Shown here one piece after another: positions 1 to 9,495 of a stretch of DNA of 64,000 nucleotides. The position numbers were made by a program, and so were the translations under genes. Below the pieces are notes generated by a model that was not told the origin of the DNA, made no database searches, and saw only the letters and a program-made list of their open reading frames with translations. Within the stretch, counting starts at the first letter, position 1. Each line of letters begins with the position of its first letter. Source of the stretch: Acetohalobium arabaticum DSM 5501 (GTDB lineage Bacteria; Bacillota; Halanaerobiia; Halobacteroidales; Acetohalobiaceae); the NCBI RefSeq assembly GCF_000144695.1, contig NC_014378.1, positions 310,001 through 374,000 of the forward strand, in the 5' to 3' direction.

Positions 1-243
1 CAGACAATAATCAAGCCGGTTAGAGAAGTGCTGCGGCCGGTGGATATGGTAGCTGAAGAGAGCAATGTAGAATACACCACTGAAGAATCAGATGAGAGAG
101 ATCCAGAGGATATGACAGCTGAAGAGATAGAAAAGTTAATAATAGAATTAGAAGCAGAGATGGAAGAAGCATCCGATAATTTAGAATTTGAACTGGCAGC
201 CCAGATTAGAGATGAGATTGAGGAGTTAAATAGTCTATTATAA
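1..243 (+). CDS. uvrB: UvrABC system protein B, C-terminal end (partial)
   Basis: The reading frame is open from the first base and stops at 241-243, so only the last 80 residues are present. They hold an acidic linker followed by a UVR domain (pattern LEAEMEEASDNLEFELAAQI, then RDEIEELN), a helical hairpin that in UvrB contacts the matching UVR motif of UvrC. UvrB is the damage-verifying helicase of nucleotide excision repair. The identification rests on this C-terminal domain plus uvrA and uvrC directly downstream on the same strand. The helicase core lies outside the window. A hairpin terminator follows the stop at once, so uvrA probably has its own promoter. Confidence 0.85.
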   Translation, partial: QTIIKPVREVLRPVDMVAEESNVEYTTEESDERDPEDMTAEEIEKLIIELEAEMEEASDNLEFELAAQIRDEIEELNSLL

Positions 244-268
244 AGGCACCTTAAAATGGTGTCTTTTT
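244..268 (+). terminator. Rho-independent terminator after uvrB
   Basis: A 7-bp stem (AGGCACC / GGTGTCT, with one G-U pair) around an AT loop is followed by a run of T. It starts one base after the uvrB stop codon. The T run is the left boundary of repeat copy 1. Confidence 0.75.
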
Positions 269-692
269 GATATATTGTTGCAGTTTAGAGTTGATATCTT
301 GCAAACGCTCCAGAAATCAGTCCTAGTCACTCAGCAGTAAATAAATCTTAGTGTTATGATTTAAAGATTCCGCTTTATATGTTAACTATTCTCTCTTGTG
401 GGACTGCTTTAAAGTCGCTTTTTGCAAGATATCAACTAAATTGTGCAAAATTATTTGAGGAAGCGTTTAAAACCAGATTAATGAAAATTCTGTGCTATAA
501 ATAGTCAACATTTCTCTGGAGCGACTCTTAAAACTGACTCGGAACCAGGGATGGTGGAGAGTCAGTTTTTGAGAATGAGTGAGACAGGACGTCGAACGAA
601 TGGCAAGCGTAAGAGATTTGTTGACTATAATCTGCAATATCATGAAAGAAAACTATATTAGTTGCAAATGGAAAGTGACACAATATATCAAT
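266..692 (+). mobile_element. Composite intergenic repeat, copy 1 (MITE-like, modules A+B)
   Basis: A noncoding element of about 427 bp fills the uvrB-uvrA gap. It starts TTGATATATTGTTGCAG and ends GTGACACAATATATCAAT, which are imperfect terminal inverted repeats. Module A holds a 16-bp inverted repeat (AGTTGATATCTTGCAA at about 289-304 and its complement at about 422-437). Module B holds an outer stem (502-517 with 612-627, 14 of 16 paired) and an inner perfect 10-bp stem (531-540 with 559-568). Related copies lie at 8802, 30824, 37019, 47027 and 56793. No convincing protein is encoded. It inserts right at the T run of the uvrB terminator. Function is unknown. Confidence 0.75.
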
Positions 693-755
693 AAAGCTAT
701 ATTTAAAATCTCAAATTCATCTGGTATAATAGACTCGAAATTAACAGAAAGAATT

Positions 756-784
756 TTGCAATTAATAACTATTACTGATATAAT
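756..784 (+). promoter_or_regulatory. Promoter of uvrA (sigma-A type)
   Basis: TTGCAA at 756-761 and a perfect TATAAT at 779-784 are separated by 17 bases. The -10 box ends about 70 bases before the uvrA start and lies outside repeat copy 1. A second TATAAT at 725-730 lacks a good -35 box. Confidence 0.7.
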
Positions 785-853
785 AACAGGTAGTATTCTA
801 AAATTAAACCAGAGAATAGACCATTTGGATCTCTTGTAAGGAGGGTGATTAGA

Positions 854-3664
854 ATGGTAAAGGATAAAATAGTTATCAAAGGAGCTCAAGAGCATAATTT
901 AAAGGATCTGGATATAGAGATTCCGCGGAATGAATTAGTAGTGATTACCGGTTTGAGCGGTTCCGGTAAGTCTTCACTGGCCTTTGATACGATTTATGCG
1001 GAGGGACAGCGGAGATATGTAGAGTCGCTTTCAGCCTATGCTCGCCAGTTTTTAGGCCAGATGGAGAAGCCTAAAGTTGAATATATTGAAGGCTTGTCGC
1101 CTTCGATTTCTATTGATCAAAAGAATGCCAGTCAGAATCCCCGTTCTACAGTAGGAACTGTTACTGAAATTTATGACTATCTTCGTTTATTATATGCTAG
1201 AGTAGGGACGCCGCACTGTCCTGAGTGTGATCAGGAGATTACTTCCCAGACAATTGATGAGATTGTAGATCAGGTATTGGAGTTAGAAGAAAGGACCAAG
1301 CTGCAGATTTTAGCTCCGATAGTTAAAGATCGAAAAGGTGAACATAAGGAATTATTAGAAGAGATGCAGCGAGAAGGATATGTGCGGGTTAAAGTCGATG
1401 GTGAAGTTAAAGATTTAGCTGAAGAGATTAATCTAGATTCTAATAAGCGTCACCGGATTGAAGTAGTAATTGATAGACTGATTATTAAAGATGAAATAAA
1501 AGAACGTTTAACTGATTCATTAGAAACTGCTCTGGATTTAGGGGCAGGATTAGTAATTGTGGATGTAATTGATGGTAAGGAGCAGCTTTTTAGTGCCAAT
1601 TTTGCCTGCCCTGATTGTGGAATTAATTTAGAAGAACTGACGCCGAGAATGTTTTCCTTTAACAGTCCCTATGGTGCCTGTTCGACCTGTGATGGACTAG
1701 GAACAAAACGGGAGTTTGATCCGGATTTAATCTTAGATTATGATCAATCAATTAATGATGGAGCAATCATTCCTTGGCGGAGATCGCGCAGTAAGTATTA
1801 TCCACAGTTGTTGGAGGCTTTGGCTGATCATTTTGGTTTTAGCCTGGATACACCGCTTAAGGAATTTGATGAGAAGATTATAGATATATTAATTTATGGT
1901 ACTTCCGAAGAAGTAAGCTTCAGATATACTAATCGCTATAATCGAACTCGAATGCATACTACTAAGTTTAAAGGAGTTATAGGCTATTTGAATCGGAGAT
2001 TAAATGAGGCTAAATCAGATAAAGGCCAGAAAAAATTAGAAAAGTATATGAGCATCGGTAGGTGTCCTGACTGTGAAGGCGGGAGATTAAATCCTAAAAG
2101 TCTGGCTGTAACCGTCGGCGGCCGTTCTATTGATGAAGTAACGGAAATATCTATTGAGGAAGCCTATAACTTCTTTTCTGAGCTGGAGTTAAGTGATAGA
2201 GATAGATTAATCGGAGGTCAGATTCTAAAAGAGATTCGTGAACGGTTAAGCTTTCTTAATAATGTAGGTTTGAATTATTTAACTTTAGGAAGATCAGCCG
2301 GTACATTATCCGGCGGTGAATCACAGCGGATTAGATTAGCAACTCAGATTGGTTCTAGCTTAGTAGGCGTGCTCTATATTCTGGACGAGCCCAGTATCGG
2401 CCTCCATCAGCGGGATAATGAGCGGTTGATTAATACGCTGCAGGACCTGCGGGATGTAGGCAATACAGTAGTAGTCGTCGAACATGATGAAGAGACAATC
2501 AGAGAAGCAGACCATATTATAGATATGGGGCCTGGAGCCGGAAAGAATGGCGGAGAAGTTGTAGCCCAAGGAGATACAGAAGAGATTATGGAAGTAGAGG
2601 AATCGCTAACTGGACAGTATCTCTCCGGTAAACAAGAGATTTCGGTACCGGAAGAGAGGCAGCAGCCGAATGGTGAGTATCTGGAGATTAAAGGAGCCCG
2701 GCAGCATAATCTGAAGGATATCGATGTCAGTCTGCCGCTAGGGCTGTTTACCTGTATTACTGGGGTTTCCGGTTCCGGGAAGAGTACTTTAATTAATGAG
2801 ATTCTGAATAAACGGTTGATGCAGGAGTTCTATCAATCAACAGAGAAGCCGGGCGATCATGATGAAGTGGTGGGACTGGACCAGATAGATAAGGTTGTTA
2901 ATATCGACCAGTCACCGATCGGTCGCACGCCCCGTTCTAATCCAGCGACCTATACTAAGGTCTTTGATTATATTCGCGAAGTCTTTGCCAAGACGCCAGA
3001 AGCCAAGCGGCGCGGTTATAAGAAAGGGCGCTTCAGTTTCAATGTAAAAGGTGGGCGCTGTGAAGCCTGCAGTGGTGATGGTATTATTAAGATAGAGATG
3101 CATTTTTTAGCTGATGTCTATGTCCCCTGTGAAGTCTGCGGCGGCAAGAGGTATAATAGTGAAACATTAGAGATCAAGTATAAAGGTAAAACGATTGCTG
3201 ATGTGCTGGATATGACTATTGAAGAAGCACTGGAATTCTTCGATAATATTCCGAAGATTAAACGGAGGCTGCAGACACTTTATGATGTAGGCTTAGGCTA
3301 TATCAAGTTAGGACAGCCTTCTACTACCTTATCCGGCGGTGAGGCCCAACGAGTTAAGATTGCTAAGGAGTTAAGCAAGCGCAGTACCGGCAGTACTGTT
3401 TATATTCTGGATGAACCGACAACAGGGCTTCACTTTGCTGATGTCAAGAAGCTATTAGAGGTTCTAAAGCGGCTGAGGGAAGGCGGCAATACAGTTATTG
3501 TTATTGAGCATAACTTAGAGGTGATTAAGTCAGCTGATTATATTGTCGATCTTGGTCCCGAGGGCGGCAAAGCAGGCGGTGAAGTAATTGCTACTGGAAC
3601 GCCAGAAGAATTGATTGAAATGGAAGGTTCCTATACAGGAGAGTATTTACAGCAGGTATTATAA
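854..3664 (+). CDS. uvrA: UvrABC system protein A (excinuclease ATPase)
   Basis: UvrA (936 aa) is the DNA-damage sensor that loads UvrB in nucleotide excision repair. Two ABC ATPase modules are visible. The first has Walker [10 protein letters not shown] near the N-terminus and signature [12 protein letters not shown]. The second has Walker [10 protein letters not shown] and signature [12 protein letters not shown]. Zinc-binding cysteine pairs are present (CPEC, CPDC...CSTC, CEAC...CEVC). Length is normal for the family. I chose ATG 854 over an in-frame GTG at 845 because the Shine-Dalgarno AAGGAGG (838-844) runs into that GTG and sits nine bases before the ATG. It is flanked by uvrB and uvrC, and repeat copy 1 separates it from uvrB. 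Confidence 0.97.
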   Translation: MVKDKIVIKGAQEHNLKDLDIEIPRNELVVITGLSGSGKSSLAFDTIYAEGQRRYVESLSAYARQFLGQMEKPKVEYIEGLSPSISIDQKNASQNPRSTVGTVTEIYDYLRLLYARVGTPHCPECDQEITSQTIDEIVDQVLELEERTKLQILAPIVKDRKGEHKELLEEMQREGYVRVKVDGEVKDLAEEINLDSNKRHRIEVVIDRLIIKDEIKERLTDSLETALDLGAGLVIVDVIDGKEQLFSANFACPDCGINLEELTPRMFSFNSPYGACSTCDGLGTKREFDPDLILDYDQSINDGAIIPWRRSRSKYYPQLLEALADHFGFSLDTPLKEFDEKIIDILIYGTSEEVSFRYTNRYNRTRMHTTKFKGVIGYLNRRLNEAKSDKGQKKLEKYMSIGRCPDCEGGRLNPKSLAVTVGGRSIDEVTEISIEEAYNFFSELELSDRDRLIGGQILKEIRERLSFLNNVGLNYLTLGRSAGTLSGGESQRIRLATQIGSSLVGVLYILDEPSIGLHQRDNERLINTLQDLRDVGNTVVVVEHDEETIREADHIIDMGPGAGKNGGEVVAQGDTEEIMEVEESLTGQYLSGKQEISVPEERQQPNGEYLEIKGARQHNLKDIDVSLPLGLFTCITGVSGSGKSTLINEILNKRLMQEFYQSTEKPGDHDEVVGLDQIDKVVNIDQSPIGRTPRSNPATYTKVFDYIREVFAKTPEAKRRGYKKGRFSFNVKGGRCEACSGDGIIKIEMHFLADVYVPCEVCGGKRYNSETLEIKYKGKTIADVLDMTIEEALEFFDNIPKIKRRLQTLYDVGLGYIKLGQPSTTLSGGEAQRVKIAKELSKRSTGSTVYILDEPTTGLHFADVKKLLEVLKRLREGGNTVIVIEHNLEVIKSADYIVDLGPEGGKAGGEVIATGTPEELIEMEGSYTGEYLQQVL

Positions 3665-3689
3665 ATTAGAGAGCTGATGGAGTGATAAT

Positions 3690-5513
3690 ATGGATCTGAA
3701 AAAACAGTTGGATAATCTTCCTGATGCCTCAGGAGTCTATTTAATGAAGAATAAAGCCGGAGAAGTTATCTATGTCGGCAAGGCTAAATCACTGCGGAAA
3801 AGAGTCCGTTCTTACTTTCAAAAGTCCAGGAATCATTCTTTTAAGACGGAGGCTTTAGTCAAGCGAATAGCTGATATTGATTATATTATCACTGATTCGG
3901 AAGTAGAAGCCTTGATTTTGGAAGCAACAATGATTAAAAAGCATAATCCTAAATTTAATATCAGGTTGAAGGATGATAAGACGTATCCCTATATTAAAGT
4001 AACTACCAATGAAGATTATCCCCGAGTCTTTAAGACGAGGATTGTTAAAAAGGATGGGGACAGATACTTCGGCCCTTATACTGATGTTAATGCTGTCCAT
4101 AAGACTCTGAAGCTACTTAGGGATCTATTTCCCCTGCGTGATTGTAAGAAGAATATTTCCTGCAAGGAGAAGAAGGATAGAGCCTGCCTTAATTACCATA
4201 TTGAAAAATGTCTAGGTCCGTGTGTAAACAGTGTTGATGTTGATGAGTATAAGTCGATGGTGGATGAGGTCTGTCTCTTTTTGAAGGGCAAGCAGCAGAA
4301 TTTAATTGAAGAACTTAAGGAGGAAATGGAGCAGGCGGCTGATAGACAGGAGTTTGAACAGGCAGCTGAATTGAGGGATCAGATAGAAGCTATTAAGAAA
4401 GTAACAGAGAACCAGAAGGTCGTTTCTTCAGACTTTGCTGATCAGGATGTGATGGCCACTTCCCATCAGGATGATTTGGCTTGTGTTCAGGTAATGGCAG
4501 TCAGAAATGGTAGATTAGTAGGTGAAGAGGACTTCATTATGGAAGGGACTACTCCCGAAGCAATTGATGAAACATTGACTGCTTTTCTAAAGCAATACTA
4601 TATGAATATTAATTATATTCCTAAAGAAATATTATTAGAGATTGAGATTGAGGATAAAGAGATAATGGAAGACTGGTTGAATGAAAAGCGGGGTTCTAGA
4701 GTCTATCTCAAGACTCCACAGCATGGGGCCAAGCGCCAGTTAATCAATATGGCCCAGCGAAATGCCAAGTATAATTTGAAGGATTATCTGATTAAATCCG
4801 ATTATAAGAGTCGTAAGCCTCTAAAAGCAGTCAAAGAGCTGCAGACATATCTGGATTTGGAAGAGCCGCCGGTTAGGATTGAAGGTTTTGATATTTCCAA
4901 TATTCAAGGGACTGATCCTGTGGCTTCGCTGGTAGTCTTTGAGAATGGAACTGCTCAGAAAGGAGACTACAGGCGGTTTAAGATTAAGACAGTCGAAGGC
5001 CCAGATGACTTTGGTATGATGCAGGAAGTAGTCAAGAGGCGTTATTCGCGGCTGCTAGAAGAAGATATAAAACTGCCGGATTTAATCTTGATTGACGGCG
5101 GTAAAGGCCAATTAAATGCTGTTTTAGAGGTTCTGGATGAACTCGGCATTGATAATCAGCCAGTTATTGGTTTAGCCAAAAAGGAAGAGGAGATCTTTGT
5201 AGAAGGCCAATCAGAGCCTATAATTCTGCCCCGGGATTCAGAGGCATTATATCTTTTGCAGCGAGTCAGGGATGAAGCCCACCGTTTTGCAGTTAATTAT
5301 CACCGTAAACTGCGGTCACGGCGGGTAACCCATTCTATGTTGGATGATATTCCCGGTATTGGTCAGAAGCGGCGGGAACGATTATTACAGTATTTCGGTT
5401 CGCTGGATAAAGTTCGCAAGGCTTCGGTTGAGGAGTTGAGCGAGGTTAAAGGAATCAGTGAACAGATAGCTACTACTGTTTATAATTATTTGCGGGAGCA
5501 TACGAGACCATAG
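3690..5513 (+). CDS. uvrC: UvrABC system protein C (dual-incision endonuclease)
   Basis: UvrC (607 aa) makes the 3' and 5' cuts during nucleotide excision repair. The domain order is canonical. An N-terminal GIY-YIG nuclease (GVYLMKNKAGEVIYVGKAKS) comes first, followed by a Cys-rich segment (CKKNISCKEKKDRACLNYH). A UVR motif around residues 205-240 pairs with that of UvrB. The RNase-H-like C-terminal nuclease (FDISNIQG, LILIDGGKGQLNA) follows, then tandem helix-hairpin-helix motifs (DDIPGIGQKRRERLL). It starts 25 bases after uvrA with a weak GGAG and is probably co-transcribed with it. Downstream it converges on the antiporter gene. A short hairpin with a T-rich tail near 5560-5580 may end transcription. 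Confidence 0.97.
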   Translation: MDLKKQLDNLPDASGVYLMKNKAGEVIYVGKAKSLRKRVRSYFQKSRNHSFKTEALVKRIADIDYIITDSEVEALILEATMIKKHNPKFNIRLKDDKTYPYIKVTTNEDYPRVFKTRIVKKDGDRYFGPYTDVNAVHKTLKLLRDLFPLRDCKKNISCKEKKDRACLNYHIEKCLGPCVNSVDVDEYKSMVDEVCLFLKGKQQNLIEELKEEMEQAADRQEFEQAAELRDQIEAIKKVTENQKVVSSDFADQDVMATSHQDDLACVQVMAVRNGRLVGEEDFIMEGTTPEAIDETLTAFLKQYYMNINYIPKEILLEIEIEDKEIMEDWLNEKRGSRVYLKTPQHGAKRQLINMAQRNAKYNLKDYLIKSDYKSRKPLKAVKELQTYLDLEEPPVRIEGFDISNIQGTDPVASLVVFENGTAQKGDYRRFKIKTVEGPDDFGMMQEVVKRRYSRLLEEDIKLPDLILIDGGKGQLNAVLEVLDELGIDNQPVIGLAKKEEEIFVEGQSEPIILPRDSEALYLLQRVRDEAHRFAVNYHRKLRSRRVTHSMLDDIPGIGQKRRERLLQYFGSLDKVRKASVEELSEVKGISEQIATTVYNYLREHTRP

Positions 5514-5625
5514 GCGTTTTAAAAATGAATTGGCTCCCTTTGAACAGGAACCAACCTGGTGTGGAACCAGAATTATTTTTGAGAATCCTTTTGACTTTCC
5601 ACAGGGTACAGTTACTAATCCTATT

Positions 5626-6930
5626 TTAAGATGGTTGGTCCTGCTGAATTTCTTGTTGGGCTTCTCCAGCCTGAAAGATAGCATGCTTTGTAGCCAGGGG
5701 ACCGAATACTTCTGTTAAAGCTGATGTGAATAATAGAGTGTTGAATACCAATAAGCCGACTTTAGGTGCTTCAGAAAAACTCTTCTGGACAGTATAGGCT
5801 AGAGCAATTGCTACTCCACTTTGGGGTAATAGACCGAATCCTACATATTTCTTAACTTTTTCAGGGGCATTGGACAGTGAGGCTCCTAAAGAGGCTCCTC
5901 CAATCTTTCCAATCAGTCGGGCTATTGTATAGGTGAAGGCCACTGTTAGGAAGCTAACAGAAGCAATTCCTGTAAATCTAATTTCTGTTCCAGCCAGAAT
6001 AAAGAATAATGCATAAAGAGGGATAGTTAGTGTATCTAGGTAATCTTTTATCCCTAGATTTTTATGAGCAAAATTTCGATAGGCAAAGCCGATTGCCATA
6101 TTAGTAATTAATGGTGATAATTCCACCAGGATTGCTACAGCAGAACCGCCGACAATTGTTGTTGTTACAGTCATTACTTTTTTTGTTTTATCTTCAAAAC
6201 CAACCAGTACTTTCTGAGAAAGATAGCCAAGTAACAATCCTAATGCTATCGAACCTCCAATCTCCACCAAAGGTAGTAACATGGAATTGATCAGTGATAA
6301 ATTTCCGTTGCCTGAATATAGAATTAAAGCGATAGGTTTTATTAAGCTAAAGATGATTAATGCTACAGCATCATCGATTCCTACTATAGCTAAAATCATT
6401 GAAGTCAATACACCTTCTGCATCATATTCTTTAAGGACCATTACTGTAGCTGCCGGTGCAGTAGCTGAAGCAATTGAGCCAAATAACAAAGCCAAATAGA
6501 GGGGTTGACCAATTGCTAATATTCCTAAAGTAACTAGTATAAAAGCTCCAAAGGCTTCTAAGACTACTACATAAAGAATCTTCTTACCTAGGTTCTTCAA
6601 TACTTTAATTGATAATTCACTACCGATAGTAAAGGCTATAAAAGCTAAGGCTAGCTGGGGAATATAATCAAAGCTTTCAATCAAGAATTCATACCATGAT
6701 TTTTGGGCTTTAGTTAGAAAGGGAATCTGATTTATTAATTCCACACTTAAAAGAATTCCTAAGAATACATAGCCTACTACAATGGGAACCTTAGTTTTTT
6801 TAGCAATTAGAACTACTAACCACGCTAGAAAGATCAATAAACCAATCAAATAGATTACTTTATCGCCTACCTGATTAAGAACAAACCATTCTTGAATCTG
6901 ATATAATCCTTCTGTTATTTCACCTGTCAT
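5626..6930 (-). CDS. Cation:proton antiporter, CPA2 (NapA/KefB-like) family
   Basis: This is a polytopic membrane protein of about 434 aa with some 12-13 hydrophobic segments. The family exchanges Na+ or K+ for protons. Visible family marks are the unwound-helix region SATAPAATVMVLKEY and the ion-site motif GIDDAVALIIF, where the Asp pair is expected to bind the cation. The C-terminus is short and Gln-rich, and there is no TrkA/RCK domain. I prefer ATG 6930, which has GGAG eight bases upstream. An earlier in-frame ATG at 6954 overlaps the stop of the CBS gene (ATGA), so translational coupling is also possible. It is the last gene of a minus-strand set with the CBS and PfkB-like genes. Na+ versus K+ specificity cannot be read from the sequence. 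Confidence 0.85.
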   Translation of the reverse strand: MTGEITEGLYQIQEWFVLNQVGDKVIYLIGLLIFLAWLVVLIAKKTKVPIVVGYVFLGILLSVELINQIPFLTKAQKSWYEFLIESFDYIPQLALAFIAFTIGSELSIKVLKNLGKKILYVVVLEAFGAFILVTLGILAIGQPLYLALLFGSIASATAPAATVMVLKEYDAEGVLTSMILAIVGIDDAVALIIFSLIKPIALILYSGNGNLSLINSMLLPLVEIGGSIALGLLLGYLSQKVLVGFEDKTKKVMTVTTTIVGGSAVAILVELSPLITNMAIGFAYRNFAHKNLGIKDYLDTLTIPLYALFFILAGTEIRFTGIASVSFLTVAFTYTIARLIGKIGGASLGASLSNAPEKVKKYVGFGLLPQSGVAIALAYTVQKSFSEAPKVGLLVFNTLLFTSALTEVFGPLATKHAIFQAGEAQQEIQQDQPS

Positions 6931-6950
6931 ATTCTCAACTCCTATCACTA

Positions 6951-7394
6951 TCATTCTTCGGATAAATAATAAAGTAGGTCTCCTCGGGAAATGTATCCTC
7001 TTAATTTTCCTTCTTCATTTACTACGTATAAGTATGATTCTTCATTATCTAACATGATATCAGCTAGATTATTCATATTATCCATTTCCTTAACTACGGA
7101 AGTATTAGTTGACATATATTCTTTTATTTTATTACTTTCAATTTCTTTTAAGTTTTCTGCTGCCTGGTTGATTTCATACAGTAAGCGGTGGCTTTCTAAC
7201 ATACCGTACTGTTCAGGAATGATATTTCTTAAGATATTTTCACCGTAGATACTACCTAAAAATCTGTTTTCTTCATCAACTACAGGCAGTACAGACATTT
7301 CCATTTTATGCATAGCTTTAATTACTTCCTGAACAGTATCTTCTTCAGAAACCGAATTCAATGATCGCATCATATACTTCTTTACTCTACTCAA
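6951..7394 (-). CDS. CBS-domain pair protein
   Basis: The 147-aa soluble protein consists of two CBS domains (about residues 8-65 and 85-145). The repeated pattern is a (V/I)xEVIKAMHKMEMSVLPVVD-type segment, then LG.I, with the second copy ending RGYISRGDLL. CBS pairs usually bind adenosine nucleotides and gate a partner enzyme or transporter. Its stop overlaps the upstream start option of the antiporter, and its start is two bases from the PfkB-like stop. The three genes therefore look like one operon, and the protein may be an energy-state sensor for the antiporter. That role is inference; the domain call is firm. Confidence 0.85.
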   Translation of the reverse strand: MSRVKKYMMRSLNSVSEEDTVQEVIKAMHKMEMSVLPVVDEENRFLGSIYGENILRNIIPEQYGMLESHRLLYEINQAAENLKEIESNKIKEYMSTNTSVVKEMDNMNNLADIMLDNEESYLYVVNEEGKLRGYISRGDLLYYLSEE

Positions 7395-7396
7395 TG

Positions 7397-8344
7397 TTAT
7401 AAATCCACCTCCTCGATATTAATCAGGTCTAGTTTATCTTCAATCTCAGATCTGCTGTTTAGGAATATTTCTTTTTTTTCCGCTACAGCAAGAGCGGCTG
7501 CTCCCGCATATCGGTTAGTTTCTATAACATCGAATCCTTCTCGAAATATATGATCAAAGAAAGCAGCATTATATGCTTCACCGGCTCCTAACCAGTTTAT
7601 TAGATAGAAGTCTTCTGTTGAAATAGAATAGACTCTATTGTTATAAAATACTAATCTATCACAATGAAATGGAATTGATATGTGTTCAACTCCCATTTCC
7701 TGCATCTTCTTTCCTGCTTTAATATAGTCCTCTAGAGACTCTACCTTTTCTTTTAAAATTTTATCAGTATGTTTGAAATAGGGAACTACAAACTGTGGGT
7801 TTTCCTGGAGAGCATAGGTTAAGGTTTCTCCACTGGCATGTAAATAGACCTTTTTTTCTTTCTGATGGGAGATTTTGACTAAGTCTTGATAAATACTGGA
7901 ACTAACTCCTTTAGGAATAGAACCGGAGATCATTATTAGATTGCTATCAGTAATGCTCCGTTTAAATCTCTTTAATAACTGCTTTACATTAGAAGCTCCA
8001 ACATGATATGTATAATCATTATAATGGGTGTAAGTTACTGGTTCTCTACCAATAATATAGATATTATTCCGCATTTCATCTTCAGTATAGATGTAATTAG
8101 TTGTAACTTTATATTCCTGGACCATATTTTCAAAAAATAGCCCCTGCTGACCGCCAACAAAACCGATATTCTGGACATCCGAATAGCCTAAGTATTTCAG
8201 ATTAATCGCACTTATCAATCCTTTACCTCCGGGAGAGACATTAATCTCTTGGTCTTCATAAATATACTGATGATGGCCAGGATTATCATTTTTTACAAAG
8301 TATTCCCGGTCAATCGCTGGATTTAAAGTCACCGTTGTAATCAT
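7397..8344 (-). CDS. PfkB-family carbohydrate kinase-like protein with degraded catalytic motifs
   Basis: The 315-aa protein resembles 1-phosphofructokinase/tagatose-6-phosphate kinase at its N-terminus (TVTLNPAIDREY, then SPGGKGLISAINLKYLGY at about 37-54). Normal members have a GAGD motif whose Asp is the catalytic base; here the motif reads GAGE (253-256). The KPN nucleotide-site region is also changed (VVPYFKHTDK). The segment before the ATP site (ISIPFHCDRLVFYNN) lacks the usual glycines. It may be a weak kinase, one with another substrate, or a pseudokinase that only senses sugar phosphate. It is first in a likely operon with the CBS and antiporter genes. SD AGGAGG lies just upstream (TGGAGGTGAAG on the minus strand). 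Confidence 0.75.
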   Translation of the reverse strand: MITTVTLNPAIDREYFVKNDNPGHHQYIYEDQEINVSPGGKGLISAINLKYLGYSDVQNIGFVGGQQGLFFENMVQEYKVTTNYIYTEDEMRNNIYIIGREPVTYTHYNDYTYHVGASNVKQLLKRFKRSITDSNLIMISGSIPKGVSSSIYQDLVKISHQKEKKVYLHASGETLTYALQENPQFVVPYFKHTDKILKEKVESLEDYIKAGKKMQEMGVEHISIPFHCDRLVFYNNRVYSISTEDFYLINWLGAGEAYNAAFFDHIFREGFDVIETNRYAGAAALAVAEKKEIFLNSRSEIEDKLDLINIEEVDL

Positions 8345-8423
8345 TTAACTTCACCTCCATAAAAAACTATTATTTTAAATTATATTTTAACAAATATTCA
8401 TTTAATAGTCAATAAAAATATCC

Positions 8424-8453
8424 AAAAAGCCTGCAATTTTTAGTTGCAGGCTT
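8424..8453 (-). terminator. Rho-independent terminator of the 80-aa gene
   Basis: A perfect 10-bp stem (AAGCCTGCAA / TTGCAGGCTT, 8427-8436 and 8444-8453) with a 7-base loop is followed on the minus strand by TTTTT. It lies directly downstream of the 80-aa minus-strand gene, separating it from the PfkB-like operon. Confidence 0.85.
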
Positions 8454-8458
8454 AAAGA

Positions 8459-8701
8459 TTAAATACGGCGGTTCTCCTCTACTTGTGCATCCAGCAGTTC
8501 ATCATCAATAGTACTGAAGTCTCCTTCCATAGTAATCATGTCTTCATCTTCTAAAATCTGGACTACCTCTGACCAGCTATCCCGTTTATTTTCAGGAAGA
8601 TTAAGAATAAAGTCATTAATCTCCTCTACTGGAACTTCATTCCTTACTTTCATGCCGCCGAACTTCATATGCTGTTCTATCTGTTTGAATATTGGTTCCA
8701 C
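8459..8701 (-). CDS. Small acidic protein of unknown function (80 aa)
   Basis: I do not recognise this protein. It is 80 aa, strongly acidic, soluble and without Cys pairs, signal or membrane segment. It is predicted mostly helical, with a central winged-helix-like pattern (NLPENKRDSWSEVVQILEDE). It is likely real: an SD (TAGGAGGTGG) precedes the ATG, codon use matches its neighbours, and a strong terminator follows its stop. It is monocistronic, between the PfkB-like operon and repeat copy 2. Confidence 0.6.
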   Translation of the reverse strand: MEPIFKQIEQHMKFGGMKVRNEVPVEEINDFILNLPENKRDSWSEVVQILEDEDMITMEGDFSTIDDELLDAQVEENRRI

Positions 8702-8801
8702 CTCCTATTTAGTAGCGGAGCTATGATTAGTATTTTGTTTAGATAAGCTTTTGATAACTGGAAAGTTTATAGAATTTGGCTCTACTATTTTTTAAAAGGA
8801 T

Positions 8802-9388
8802 ATTGATATATTGTTGCAGTTTAGAGTTGATATCTTGCAAACGCTCCGAAAATCAGCCCTAATTAATTAGCAATAAATTATCCTTATAGCTACATTTGAA
8901 AATTATAGCTTATATGATAATCATTTTCTTTTTTGGGCTACTTTACGACGAACAGGACGTTCTAGTGCTTGCGCTGCAACAGGATGTTGCGGTTAGCGCT
9001 AGTGAAGTCGCTTGTTGCAAGATATCAACTAATTGTGCAAAATTATCTGAGGAAGCGTTTAAAACCAAATCAATGAAAATTTTGTGCTGTAATACTGCAA
9101 ATAGTCAATATATGCTTACAGCAACTCCCATTGGTGATAACCATAGTGATATGTCTATTGCAAGTAGTCAACATTTCTCTGGAGCGACTCTTAAAACTGA
9201 CCTGGAGCCACGGACGGCGGAGGGGCAGTTTTTGAGAATGAGTGAGACAGGACGTCGAACGAATGGCAAGCGCAAGAGATTTGTTGACTATAATCTGCAA
9301 TATCATGAATGAACTCATATTGATTATACTAGGCAATTACAAATAAGAGGTATATACGAAAATATTGCAGGTGACACAATATATCAAT
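8802..9388 (+). mobile_element. Composite intergenic repeat, copy 2 (modules A+B, longest)
   Basis: A 587-bp relative of copy 1 with ATTGATATATTGTTGCAG at the left end and GTGACACAATATATCAAT at the right. Module A has an extra GC-rich palindromic stretch around 8945-9000 (GTTAGCGCTA and nearby) that other copies lack. Module B carries the conserved core GACAGGACGTCGAACGAA. Its inner stem (9194-9203 with 9222-9231) has one mismatch and one G-U pair. Open frames across it (for example 8896-9312) are frame accidents, since other copies are not open there. It separates the minus-strand 80-aa gene from lactate dehydrogenase. Confidence 0.75.
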
Positions 9389-9495
9389 TTAATTATAAAT
9401 TTAACTAGCACAACAAGTGACTTTATTTCTATGCATACTTTTATAAAGCTAAGCCAATGATAAAAGTGAATAAAGATCAGTTAGGAGGAAAACTA

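Noticed and set aside
579-839. 86-codon frame before uvrA
   Set aside because: It starts in module B of repeat copy 1 (TGAGACAGGACGTCG core) and runs through the uvrA promoter; similar starts appear in other copies with different continuations.
8896-9312. 138-codon plus-strand frame with hydrophobic start
   Set aside because: It lies wholly inside repeat copy 2, crosses its stems, and the same region in copies 1 and 3 has stops and length changes; no ribosome site.
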